Source: Arcobacter sp. (GTDB lineage Bacteria > Campylobacterota > Campylobacteria > Campylobacterales > Arcobacteraceae). From it: a stretch of DNA of 64,000 nucleotides. How positions within the stretch are numbered: position 1 is the stretch's first letter; the number at the start of each line of letters is the position of its first letter. The notes beneath the pieces are model-generated. The model worked only from the letters and a program-made list of their open reading frames with translations. It did no database searches and was not told where the DNA came from. A program made the translations under genes and the position numbers. Positions 8,289 to 16,400 of this stretch are shown piece after piece. The stretch covers positions 256,801 to 320,800 of the forward strand of contig PKUJ01000027.1 in the NCBI GenBank assembly GCA_002869565.1, written 5' to 3'.

Positions 8289-9626
8289 TTAAATAACACA
8301 TAATTTATTTAAAAATAGCAATAATATTGCAACTGGTACAACATATCTAATCAAAGCAAACCAAATATTAAATATTAATACGCCTACATGAGAAGAAAAT
8401 TTAGTTTTTAATATATTTTTATCAACAAAATATCCTAAGAATATAGATGTAATAAATCCAGATATAGGTAAGGCAATTGATGATGTTAAGTAATCCATCC
8501 AATCAAATAAGCTTTTCCCAAAAAATGTTAATATTGTGCCATAGTCTTCACTCATAGAAAGCAAGGCTATAATTCCCATAATATATATGAATCCAGCAGT
8601 TATAAAAGTTGCTTTTATTCTTGATATTTTAAATCTTTCAATTAGATATCTTACTGATGGTTCTAATAATGATACGGCTGAAGTAATCCCTGCAAATAAA
8701 AGAGCACAAAAAAAGGCAATTGCAATAATCTGTCCAAATATTCCCCATCCTCCAAAGATTAGAGGTAACGAAATAAATACAAGTCCTGGCCCTGCGGTAC
8801 TTTTTGCAGCTGCTGCAAAAAGGAATGAGAAAATAATAATACCAGATATCAAAGCTACCGAAGTATCGACAATTGCAACAAATACAGCTGATTTTATAAA
8901 GTTTGAATCTTTTGACATAGAAGCAGAATATGTAATAATAATACCCATACCAAGAGATAATGTAAAAAAAGCTTGTCCTACTGCTGCTAAAATTGAATCT
9001 GGAGTTATTTTAGACCAATCAGGCATAAACATAAATTCTATTGCTTTTCCAAATGAATCAAGTGTCATAGAATACATTAATAGACCAAAAAGAATTATTG
9101 CAAGTAGAGGCATTAAAATAAGATTTAATTTTTCTATCCCGTCTTTTACCCCTTTTAAACCAATATAAACCATTGTTGCAACAACAACTGTATGAAAAGT
9201 GATTTGTGTACCAATTTCTTTTGTAATCAAAGTTGTAAATGCACTCTCAGCTTCTTTAATAGTAGTTGGTAGCCCAGTAAAAGATAATATAATATAATCT
9301 ATAATCCATCCAATGATAAATGCATAAAAAGATAAGATAATAATTCCTGCAAATATTTGAAAACCACCCCATCTCCAGTTTTTATTTTTTGATTTTGAAA
9401 CATCTTGATATGCAGCTGCAGCATTAGATCTTGATTCTTTTCCAATATATGATTCTGCAATAAAAATTGTTAAACCAATTAGTGCAATTGCAATTAAATA
9501 AATTATTACAAATGCTCCTCCACCATTTTCTCCAGTAACATATGGAAATTTCCATATATTACCAAGTCCAACAGCAGAACCAGAGGCTGCTAGTATAAAT
9601 CCAATTCTTGAAAATCCAGCTGTCAT
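8289..9626 (-). CDS. Sodium-dependent NSS-family transporter (second of pair)
   Basis: 445-residue neurotransmitter:sodium symporter (SNF) homologue. The family signature is at the N-terminus: FILAASGSAVGLGNIWKFPY, with ENGGGAFVIIYL after it. About eleven to twelve hydrophobic helices follow. These use the Na+ gradient to import amino acids or related small molecules; the ligand cannot be named. It starts right after its paralogue (ATG at 9626 overlaps the paralogue's last base), so both are translated from one mRNA. The two proteins are clearly similar but diverged along their whole length, which indicates an old duplication. Confidence 0.9.
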   Translation of the reverse strand: MTAGFSRIGFILAASGSAVGLGNIWKFPYVTGENGGGAFVIIYLIAIALIGLTIFIAESYIGKESRSNAAAAYQDVSKSKNKNWRWGGFQIFAGIIILSFYAFIIGWIIDYIILSFTGLPTTIKEAESAFTTLITKEIGTQITFHTVVVATMVYIGLKGVKDGIEKLNLILMPLLAIILFGLLMYSMTLDSFGKAIEFMFMPDWSKITPDSILAAVGQAFFTLSLGMGIIITYSASMSKDSNFIKSAVFVAIVDTSVALISGIIIFSFLFAAAAKSTAGPGLVFISLPLIFGGWGIFGQIIAIAFFCALLFAGITSAVSLLEPSVRYLIERFKISRIKATFITAGFIYIMGIIALLSMSEDYGTILTFFGKSLFDWMDYLTSSIALPISGFITSIFLGYFVDKNILKTKFSSHVGVLIFNIWFALIRYVVPVAILLLFLNKLCVI

Positions 9627-10960
9627 TATATTGCTCCTAATTTATTTAAGAATAGTACAACGATTGCAATTGGTACTACAACTCTAATTAAGAAATACCA
9701 AATATTAAATATAGTTTCGTTTGTATGTATTACAAATTTTTCTTTTAATTTTTCTTTATCAACAAAGTAACCTAAGAACAGACAAATTATGATAGCAGCC
9801 AATGGCATCATAATTGATGAAGTCATAAAGTCCATAATATCAAAAGCATTTTTACCAAAGAATGTTAGTTGTGCTCCATATGATTTAGACATTGATAGTA
9901 AAGCTAAAATACCTAAAATATAAAATGTTCCACCACAGATAATAGTTGCTCTTCTTCTTGAAATATTAAATCTTTCAATAAAGAATCTTAAGGCTGGTTC
10001 TATCATTGAAACAGCTGATGTAATTCCTGCAAATACTAATGCAACGAAAAATGAAACTGCAATAACATGACCTAATGCTCCCCATCCAGAGAAGATAACA
10101 GGAAGTGAAATAAATACAAGACCTGGTCCTGATGCACTGTCTGCCCCTGCTGTAAAAAGAAAAGTAAAAATAATAAGACCTGCAATAAGTGCAATTACGG
10201 TATCAACAATAGCTACCATAATAGATGATTTAACAAAGTTTGCTTTTTTAGGTAATGATGCAGAATAAGTTAATATCGTACCAACACCAAGTGAAAGTGT
10301 AAAGAATGCCTGTCCCAAAGCAGCTAATAGCGCATGACTATCAATCTTAGAAAAATCAGGAGTAAACATAAAAGATACTGCTTGAGAAAAAGAGTCTAAG
10401 CTTATTGCATAAATTAATAAACCAATTAAGATTAAGCCTAATAAAGGCATTAAAATTAGATTGATTTTTTCAATACCTTCTTTAATACCTTTTAAAACAA
10501 TAAAAATAACAGTTCCTGCAATAAATGTATGATAAACAACTAATGAACCAATATCATCTGATATTAGCTTTTCAAAATTTGCGCCAGCAACACTTGCTTG
10601 GGTAGGTAGAGTTGAAAAGGAAGTAATTACATAATCTAAAATCCATCCTAATACTACAGAGGAAAATGATAAAATAATTAATCCCGTAGCCACCATAAAA
10701 CCAGCAAATTTCCAATTTTTATTTTTTGTTCTTGAAAGAGAAACAAATGATGTAGAAACATCTGCTTGTCCATTTTGACCAATAACTGCTTCTGCTAAGA
10801 AAACAGTTAATCCAATAAATAAAATAGCTAACAGATATACTATAATAAATGCTCCACCACCATATTCTCCCGTAATATATGGAAATCTCCATATATTTCC
10901 TAGTCCTACCGCTGATCCTGCAGCAGCTAATATAAATCCAATACGTGAAAATTTATTCAC
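9626..10960 (-). CDS. Sodium-dependent NSS-family transporter (first of pair)
   Basis: 444 residues, same family as the next gene: FILAAAGSAVGLGNIWRFPY and EYGGGAFIIVYL. Inner-membrane Na+-coupled symporter with unknown substrate, probably an amino acid. Two non-identical adjacent copies suggest either two substrates or a hetero-pair. The promoter lies in an AT-rich region that carries five TGAAA/TGTAA-type repeats at 10-11-bp spacing (10992-11040), which suggests control by a response regulator. Confidence 0.9.
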   Translation of the reverse strand: MNKFSRIGFILAAAGSAVGLGNIWRFPYITGEYGGGAFIIVYLLAILFIGLTVFLAEAVIGQNGQADVSTSFVSLSRTKNKNWKFAGFMVATGLIILSFSSVVLGWILDYVITSFSTLPTQASVAGANFEKLISDDIGSLVVYHTFIAGTVIFIVLKGIKEGIEKINLILMPLLGLILIGLLIYAISLDSFSQAVSFMFTPDFSKIDSHALLAALGQAFFTLSLGVGTILTYSASLPKKANFVKSSIMVAIVDTVIALIAGLIIFTFLFTAGADSASGPGLVFISLPVIFSGWGALGHVIAVSFFVALVFAGITSAVSMIEPALRFFIERFNISRRRATIICGGTFYILGILALLSMSKSYGAQLTFFGKNAFDIMDFMTSSIMMPLAAIIICLFLGYFVDKEKLKEKFVIHTNETIFNIWYFLIRVVVPIAIVVLFLNKLGAI

Positions 10961-10985
10961 AACAATCCCTTATTTTTTTTTGTTA

Positions 10986-11040
10986 ATTATAGTGAAATAA
11001 AATGAAATTAATATGAATTTTTAATGTAATTTTAATGAAA
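10986..11040 (-). promoter_or_regulatory. Transporter promoter with 11-bp direct-repeat array
   Basis: On the plus strand ATGAAA, ATGAAT, ATGTAA and ATGAAA start at 11002, 11013, 11024 and 11035, exactly 11 bp apart. A fifth copy, GTGAAA, is at 10992. Read in the transporter's direction these are TTTCAT, TTACAT, ATTCAT, TTTCAT, then 10 nt, then TATAAT (10991-10986). Direct repeats once per helical turn next to a -10 box are typical of OmpR/PhoB-family binding sites. The regulator is unknown. Confidence 0.55.
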
Positions 11041-11055
11041 GAGTGAAATAAGAGA

Positions 11056-11078
11056 ATAGAGAGGCAAAGCCTCTCTAT
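11056..11078 (-). terminator. Intrinsic terminator of the exonuclease transcription unit
   Basis: ATAGAGAGGC and GCCTCTCTAT form a perfect 10-bp stem with a 3-nt loop, four bases beyond the exonuclease stop. On the minus strand it is followed by TCTCTTATTT. Confidence 0.75.
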
Positions 11079-11081
11079 ATT

Positions 11082-11819
11082 TTAACCTAGAACTTTGTCT
11101 AGTGTATATTTTAAATCTTCATCTAAGTCCATATTACTTTTCATCCAATTTAAATATCCAGCATCTTCTTTTGCAACTGCTGCTATCTCTTTTCCTTTGT
11201 GTTTACCAAATTTAAATGTTTTGATAAGTACCGGAGTTCTTGTTAAATCTACAAGTTTTTCCATTGGATTATAATCTGGATAAATTTCTCTACATTTTGT
11301 AACAAGTTTAGATAAAAATAGTTTCATAACAAGTACATCACCAATTGCATCATGAGCTTTTATAGTGATATTATGTTTTGCTGCTTCTTGTTGTTCTGTT
11401 TTATATAATTCAAGAGCATATCTTAAGTATTGAAGTCTATGATAAGGCATATCCGGAAATAAATGTTTTGCACATCTTAATGTATCAATTAGTTGATAAG
11501 CATTTAAAAATCCTTCTTTTTCTATCATTCCCATATCAAAAGAGATATTGTGGGCTATTAAATAGTTTTCGGGATTGTTTAGTTCTTCTAGTCTTTTATA
11601 AAATGATGTTTGTATTGCAAGAGGTTTCCCTTCAATCATATCAGGGGTAATATTATTAACTTCCATTGCTTCAATTTTTATTTCTACATCTGTTGAACAA
11701 AATTCATCATATGCTTCTACTTTTCCTCTTTGATCTACAATCATAGCTCCAAATTGGATTACTTTATCATCGTCTTTATTTCCTGTAGTTTCTGTATCAA
11801 ATAGTACATAATATGGCAT
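11082..11819 (-). CDS. 3'-5' exonuclease with DUF3820-like tail
   Basis: 245 residues. The N-terminal DEDDh exonuclease domain starts with YYVLFDTETTG. ExoII is LIAHNISFDMG and the ExoIII region is KAHDAIGDVLV (His and Asp). The last 50 residues hold FKFGKHKGKEIAAVAKEDAGYLNWM, typical of the small DUF3820 module found at the end of such nucleases. Probably acts in DNA repair or proofreading, or in RNA trimming. It is followed by a terminator and preceded by queA on the same strand, 32 nt away. Confidence 0.85.
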   Translation of the reverse strand: MPYYVLFDTETTGNKDDDKVIQFGAMIVDQRGKVEAYDEFCSTDVEIKIEAMEVNNITPDMIEGKPLAIQTSFYKRLEELNNPENYLIAHNISFDMGMIEKEGFLNAYQLIDTLRCAKHLFPDMPYHRLQYLRYALELYKTEQQEAAKHNITIKAHDAIGDVLVMKLFLSKLVTKCREIYPDYNPMEKLVDLTRTPVLIKTFKFGKHKGKEIAAVAKEDAGYLNWMKSNMDLDEDLKYTLDKVLG

Positions 11820-11851
11820 TTTTATTTTCCTTTTTTAAAATTAGTTCAAAT

Positions 11852-12892
11852 TTATATAATTAGCATTCCGTCACCATAAGAGAAAAATCTATATTCATTT
11901 TTTATGGCTTCGTCATATATCTCTAGTGTTTTTTCTAAACCAATAAATGATGCAATTAGCATGATTAATGTTGATTTAGGAAGGTGAAAATTTGTTAATA
12001 GATGATCAACTTTAATTGGCTTGTTATTTGGATTTAAAAATAAATCACATTCACCTTGTATCATATTTGTTCTAGCATAAAATTCAACTGTTCTTGTAAC
12101 TGTAGTTCCTACTGCAAGAGTTTTTTTCGCATGGTCTAAAGCTCTTTTTGCCTCTATCCCTATTTCAAAATATTCACTATGCATAGGATGTTCTAAAATA
12201 TCTTCTGCATCAACAGGTTTAAATGTTCCTGCTCCTACGTGTAGAGTTAGATAATTTACATTATATTTATGATTAATTTTTTTTAATAACTCTTCTGTAA
12301 AATGTAGTGATGCTGTAGGTGCTGCTACTGCTCCATAATTTTTGGCAAATAAAGTTTGATAATCTTGGTTATCTTGATCTTCATCCTCTCTGTTCATATA
12401 AGGAGGTAATGGCAAGTGTCCTATATCGTTTAAAATTTCTATTAATGATAAAAAATCAAGTTTTTTATCATCTTTAAAAAAGTGCACAATTCTACTTCCA
12501 TCTTCATTTAATTCTAAAACTTTTGCAATTAAACCTTTATCAAAGAATATTTCACTTCCTTGTTTGACTCTTCCTCTTGTCATTACAAGATATCTATCCA
12601 TAAAAAGAGGTTTATTAAAAAGTAATTCTACTTTTCCTCCTGATTCTTTTTGTCCAAAGATTCTAGCTTTTATAACTTTTGTATCATTTAAAAAAACTGA
12701 AATATCATCTGGTAAAAAATCCATCAGATTTTTAAATGTAGAATGAGTTATTGAATTATCAGCTCTATTATAAACTAAAAGTCTTGCACTATCAGCGGGA
12801 GTGACAGGATGAGTAGCTATGAGTTCTTTTGGTAAAGAGTAATCATAGCTAGAAGTTTTAAGTGGGTCTAAATTTGTACTATTTGTTGTCAC
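11852..12892 (-). CDS. queA: tRNA preQ1(34) S-adenosylmethionine ribosyltransferase-isomerase
   Basis: 346 residues, normal QueA length. It transfers and isomerises the ribosyl group of S-adenosylmethionine onto 7-aminomethyl-7-deazaguanine at tRNA position 34, forming epoxyqueuosine. Diagnostic blocks: YDYSLPKELIATHP near the start, VFLNDTKVIKARIFG, GAVAAPTASLHFTEELL, LTLHVGAGTFKPV and TNFHLPKSTLIMLIASF. Its ATG overlaps the last base of tatC, so it is translationally coupled to tatBC, an arrangement seen in other Campylobacterota. Confidence 0.96.
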   Translation of the reverse strand: MTTNSTNLDPLKTSSYDYSLPKELIATHPVTPADSARLLVYNRADNSITHSTFKNLMDFLPDDISVFLNDTKVIKARIFGQKESGGKVELLFNKPLFMDRYLVMTRGRVKQGSEIFFDKGLIAKVLELNEDGSRIVHFFKDDKKLDFLSLIEILNDIGHLPLPPYMNREDEDQDNQDYQTLFAKNYGAVAAPTASLHFTEELLKKINHKYNVNYLTLHVGAGTFKPVDAEDILEHPMHSEYFEIGIEAKRALDHAKKTLAVGTTVTRTVEFYARTNMIQGECDLFLNPNNKPIKVDHLLTNFHLPKSTLIMLIASFIGLEKTLEIYDEAIKNEYRFFSYGDGMLII

Positions 12893-13623
12893 TATTCTTC
12901 ATCATCCTCAATTACTTCAGCAGGGTTAAATACTTTTGCAATATAAATTGAAACAATATAAAGTAAAATTAATGGACCAGCCATTAAAAATTGTGTTAAT
13001 ACATCAGGTGGTGTTAAAAGAGATGCTAGAACAAAAATAAGTACAACTGCATATTTAAAAAAGTCTTTTAGCATTCTATCATCTACTAGTCCAATTTTTG
13101 CTAAGAAAAATGTGATTACTGGTAACTCAAATGCAACACCAAAACCAAATAAAAGTTTAGTGAAAAATCCTACATATTTACCAATACTTGGGAAAACAGT
13201 AACTACTGTAGAACCAAAGTTAATTAGAAAATCAAATCCATAAGGTACAACTACATAGTAAGCAAAACTTGAACCAATTAAAAACATTAATGTTGCAAAA
13301 AATACAAATGGAACTACAAGTTTCTTTTCATGCTCATATAAACCAGGAGCTAAAAATAGCCATAATTGCCAAAAAATAACTGGTAATGAAACAATAAAAC
13401 CTGCGAAAAATGCAACTTTTAGTGCTGTGAAAAATGTTTCTTGGATTTCAATTGCAACCATAGATGAACCCGCCGGCAAAATTGCTTTTGCAGGTAACAT
13501 CATCCATTCTAAAATAGGTTCATAAAAAAAGAAACAGGCAAAAAAAGCAATAAATAATGCTGTTGCTGAATACATTAACCTTTTTCTAAGATCAGCTATA
13601 TGGGGTTTTAAATCATCAAGCAT
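12892..13623 (-). CDS. tatC: Twin-arginine translocase subunit TatC
   Basis: 243-residue polytopic inner-membrane protein with six predicted helices. It begins with HIADLRKRL and carries the conserved LFLAPGLYEHEKKLVVPFVFF and FGVAFELPV segments. TatC binds the twin-arginine signal peptide and recruits TatA for export of folded proteins. It is flanked by tatB upstream (one-base overlap) and queA downstream (one-base overlap). No tatA gene is present in this window. It ends in an acidic tail EVIEDDEE. Confidence 0.96.
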   Translation of the reverse strand: MLDDLKPHIADLRKRLMYSATALFIAFFACFFFYEPILEWMMLPAKAILPAGSSMVAIEIQETFFTALKVAFFAGFIVSLPVIFWQLWLFLAPGLYEHEKKLVVPFVFFATLMFLIGSSFAYYVVVPYGFDFLINFGSTVVTVFPSIGKYVGFFTKLLFGFGVAFELPVITFFLAKIGLVDDRMLKDFFKYAVVLIFVLASLLTPPDVLTQFLMAGPLILLYIVSIYIAKVFNPAEVIEDDEE

Positions 13624-14084
13624 TATTTATTATCCTCTAAGTCTTCAAAATCAATTTTAAATTTTTTTATTGCATCGGCACTATCTACTTTTGGTGAATT
13701 ATCTTCTTCATCAATTTTTTCTTCTTTTTTCTTCTTTTTCTTTTTTGGTTCTTTTAATGATACTTTTTCTTCTTTAGAAGAATTGTTAGAGTCTTGATTT
13801 ACATCATCTTTGATGATATTATCTAATCCTAAATCAAGATTTTCTTTTAAACTTAGTGTAGATTTTGCATCTTCAATTTGTGCTTTATATTTTGCTGCTT
13901 CGGCTTTCATCTCTGTAATATTTAATTCATTATCAAGTGTAGATTTTGCATCTTCAACGCCTGATTTGAATTTTTTGATAAATTTTGCTATTTCTACCAT
14001 TGCAGTAGGTAGTTTCTCAGGTCCAAGTGCGATAATTGCTACTACAGCAATTAGAAGTATTTCCATAAAACCCATTCCAAACAT
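13623..14084 (-). CDS. tatB: Twin-arginine translocase subunit TatB
   Basis: 153 residues from the ATG at 14084, which has GGAG six bases upstream; a longer frame begins at 14096 but its extra four residues precede the universal TatB start MFGMGFMEILLIA. One N-terminal helix ends in ALGPEKLP, followed by an amphipathic helix and a long charged, Lys/Glu-rich tail. TatB hands twin-arginine substrates to TatC at the inner membrane. It is the first gene of tatB-tatC-queA. Confidence 0.93.
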   Translation of the reverse strand: MFGMGFMEILLIAVVAIIALGPEKLPTAMVEIAKFIKKFKSGVEDAKSTLDNELNITEMKAEAAKYKAQIEDAKSTLSLKENLDLGLDNIIKDDVNQDSNNSSKEEKVSLKEPKKKKKKKEEKIDEEDNSPKVDSADAIKKFKIDFEDLEDNK

Positions 14085-14176
14085 ATATTTCTCCATAATC
14101 TATTTAAAGGAAAAGATTTTACCTAATTTTTGATAAAATCTCACTATTATTCTAAATGCTTAATTAAGGGACTTAA

Positions 14177-14932
14177 ATGAAATTATTATTTTTACTTGTT
14201 GTTGGTGTGGTTTTATATTTTATATCAAAGAGTTATAAAACAGAAAAATTTGAAAATATTAAATTAAATATAAAAGAAAATTTTAATGGTGACTTGATGA
14301 ATCATGAAGCTGGTTTATTGATAGCTCTTATGGCTAAGGTTGCTAAAGCTGATGGTTCTGTATGTGAACTTGAAGCACAAATGCTAAAGCATACTTTTAC
14401 AGATATTTCAAGACATTTTGAAAATGCTGAAGAGGTACGAGAAAAATTAAAAGAGATATATAAAACAGAAAAAGAGAGTTTTGATAATACAGTAGAAATA
14501 TGTGAAAAATTATATAAAATTACTAAACATGATTATGCTAAACGTGTTAAAATCATGGAATATTTATTAAATCTTGCTTTTATTGACAAAGAGTTTTCTC
14601 AAACTGAGTTGATGATTACTGAGGATATTGCAACTGCCTTAAAAATTAAAAGACCAGATTTTGAAAATCTTATAAATGTATTTGAAAATTTTTATAGAGA
14701 TCAAAAGAATTCACAAGCTGTTACAATTGACAAGGCTTATGAGATTTTAGAATCAAGTGCTAGTGACGATGACAATACTTTGAAGAAAAATTATAGAACT
14801 CTTGTAAAAAAACATCATCCAGATATTATCTCAGGTCAGGGTGCTTCTCAAAATATTATTGATGAAGCTACAAGAAAACTTCAAGAAATAAATGAAGCAT
14901 ATGAACTTATAAAAAAAGAGAGAAATATATAA
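14177..14932 (+). CDS. DjlA-like TerB / J-domain co-chaperone
   Basis: 251 residues. One N-terminal membrane helix (3-18) anchors it to the inner membrane. Residues about 45-170 resemble the TerB/DjlA domain (GLLIALMAKVAKADGSV...FIDKEFSQTEL). The C-terminus is a J domain with the HPD triplet in KKHHPDI, which stimulates the ATPase of DnaK. This order matches DjlA. The TTG start of the BFD-type gene follows directly after its stop codon, so the genes probably form one operon. Confidence 0.8.
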   Translation: MKLLFLLVVGVVLYFISKSYKTEKFENIKLNIKENFNGDLMNHEAGLLIALMAKVAKADGSVCELEAQMLKHTFTDISRHFENAEEVREKLKEIYKTEKESFDNTVEICEKLYKITKHDYAKRVKIMEYLLNLAFIDKEFSQTELMITEDIATALKIKRPDFENLINVFENFYRDQKNSQAVTIDKAYEILESSASDDDNTLKKNYRTLVKKHHPDIISGQGASQNIIDEATRKLQEINEAYELIKKERNI

Positions 14933-15163
14933 TTGTTTGATAGTTTTGAAAAAGATTACGAAGTTTGTAATTGTAGGAAAGTGACATTAGAAGAGATAGA
15001 AATTGCAATAAAAGAAAAAGAGGCTAAAACTTTAAGAGATATTCAAGATATTACAAGTGCAGGGACTGATTGTAGACATTGTATTTTTACTGAAGGTGAT
15101 TTTGGAAAGATGAAAAAAAAGATTTATTGTAAAGATATATTGAATAAGGTATTAAATGGCTAA
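14933..15163 (+). CDS. BFD-type [2Fe-2S] miniprotein, copy 1
   Basis: 76 residues, TTG start immediately after the djlA-like stop. The cysteine pattern C-x-C near residue 12 (VCNCRKV) and C-x2-C near residue 48 (TDCRHC) is that of the bacterioferritin-associated-ferredoxin-like domain (Fer2_BFD), which binds one [2Fe-2S] cluster through four cysteines. No partner domain is attached. It overlaps a second copy by 8 nt. Confidence 0.75.
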   Translation: MFDSFEKDYEVCNCRKVTLEEIEIAIKEKEAKTLRDIQDITSAGTDCRHCIFTEGDFGKMKKKIYCKDILNKVLNG

Positions 15164-15383
15164 AAGTTTTCCTCACTCTTTTGAGGTTTGTAAGTGTAAG
15201 CATGTTACTCTTGGAGAAATATTGTATGCAATAAAAGAAAAGAATGCAACAACAATAGAAGAAATTGGTGAATTGACGGATGCAGGTACTTCTTGTAAAT
15301 GTTGTCAATGTGAAGAAAAAGATATAGGCGAAGAAAAAATGGAACTATATTTAAATCAAATATTAAAAAAAATTGTAGGTTAA
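15156..15383 (+). CDS. BFD-type [2Fe-2S] miniprotein, copy 2
   Basis: 75 residues with the same fold signature: VCKCKHV, then GTSCKCCQC, which adds a fifth cysteine. It shares the spacing of copy 1 and overlaps its end by 8 nt, so the two are cotranslated paralogues. Such domains shuttle electrons or control iron release in larger systems; as free tandem proteins their role is unknown. Neighbours are a J-domain protein and nadE, which gives no direct clue. Confidence 0.75.
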   Translation: MAKSFPHSFEVCKCKHVTLGEILYAIKEKNATTIEEIGELTDAGTSCKCCQCEEKDIGEEKMELYLNQILKKIVG

Positions 15384-15385
15384 TT

Positions 15386-15613
15386 ATGGAAGAGAAATTA
15401 GATAAAAAAGAGATTGTTGAAGAGATAAAAAAATTAATAGCAATTGATAAAGAAGATAGCGTTGAAATTAATCCAGATTTTTTAGAATATTTTGATTTAG
15501 ATGAGTTGATTTCAATAAAAGAGACTCTTATTCTAAAAAAAAGCAAAATAAGAGAAATTACATTTGATTATTTAGATGAACTTTATGAAAAAACAAAGGA
15601 AGATTCTATATAA
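15386..15613 (+). CDS. Small acidic helical hypothetical protein
   Basis: 75 residues, highly charged and helical, without cysteines. It starts two bases after the second BFD-type gene and therefore belongs to the same transcript. I do not recognise a family. Context suggests a partner of the two Fe-S miniproteins or a neutral operon member. Confidence 0.6.
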   Translation: MEEKLDKKEIVEEIKKLIAIDKEDSVEINPDFLEYFDLDELISIKETLILKKSKIREITFDYLDELYEKTKEDSI

Positions 15614-15636
15614 TAATAATTATTAAAGGAATAAAA

Positions 15637-16398
15637 TTGATTAACTGGAAAAATATAAAACAACAATTACAAGATTTCTTAAGCGTTGAACTTGAGAAAA
15701 CTGGTTTAAAACGTGTTACTGTTGGATTATCAGGTGGACTTGATTCAGCAGTTGTTGCTATTCTTTGTAAAGAGACTTTTGGAGACAATATGAGTGCAGT
15801 TCTTATGCCTTCTCAATTTTCATCAAAAGAGAGCATAGAAGATGCAAAAGAACTTTGTGAAAAATTTGATATTAAATATGAAATAAAATCTATTGCTCCT
15901 ATGGTTGAAGCTTATATTCAAAATATGGATGAAGATAGACTTAGAATTGGAAACTATAGTGCAAGAATGAGAATGTCAGTTTTATATGATACTTCTTCAC
16001 GAGATAGCTCAATAGTAGTTGGAACTTCAAATAAAAGTGAACTTCTTTTAGGATATGGAACAATTTTTGGAGATATTGCTTGTGCAATTAATCCTATTGG
16101 TGAAATGTATAAAAGTGATGAATTTGATTTTGCAAGATTTCTAGGCGTAACAGAAGCTATATTAAATAAAAAACCTAGTGCTGACTTATGGGAAGGTCAA
16201 AGTGATGAAGAAGAACTTGGATACTCATATAAAGAGATGGATATTGTTTTAAAATTATTAGTTGATGAAAAGAAAACTAAAGAAGAAGTTATTGCATTAG
16301 GACATGATGAAAAATTAATTGACGTTCTTGAATATAGAATGAAAGCAAATGCTTTTAAAGGTAAATTACCTATAATCGCAAATATTAAATGGAGTTAA
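15637..16398 (+). CDS. nadE: NAD+ synthase, ammonia-dependent type
   Basis: 253 residues from TTG 15637 behind AAAGGA. The ATP pyrophosphatase P-loop SGGLDS is at residues 32-37. Further family blocks are VVGTSNKSELLLGYGT (deamido-NAD binding) and KKPSADLWEGQSDEEELG. There is no N-terminal nitrilase domain, so ammonia is the likely direct amide donor. It makes NAD+ from nicotinate adenine dinucleotide in the cytoplasm. The aminotransferase gene follows with a 3-nt gap, its Shine-Dalgarno lying inside the nadE end. Confidence 0.95.
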   Translation: MINWKNIKQQLQDFLSVELEKTGLKRVTVGLSGGLDSAVVAILCKETFGDNMSAVLMPSQFSSKESIEDAKELCEKFDIKYEIKSIAPMVEAYIQNMDEDRLRIGNYSARMRMSVLYDTSSRDSSIVVGTSNKSELLLGYGTIFGDIACAINPIGEMYKSDEFDFARFLGVTEAILNKKPSADLWEGQSDEEELGYSYKEMDIVLKLLVDEKKTKEEVIALGHDEKLIDVLEYRMKANAFKGKLPIIANIKWS

Positions 16399-16400
16399 TA

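Noticed and set aside
8587-9168. Long plus-strand ORF (193 codons) inside the NSS transporter region
   Set aside because: It is antisense to a clear transporter gene, has no ribosome binding site and no family features; it results from codon bias on the other strand.
8289-10960. Tandem transporter copies as an assembly duplication
   Set aside because: The two genes differ throughout in both DNA and protein, so they are true diverged paralogues.
13810-14133. Plus-strand ORF of 107 codons over tatB
   Set aside because: Antisense to tatB; Ser/Ile-rich composition typical of a shadow frame.
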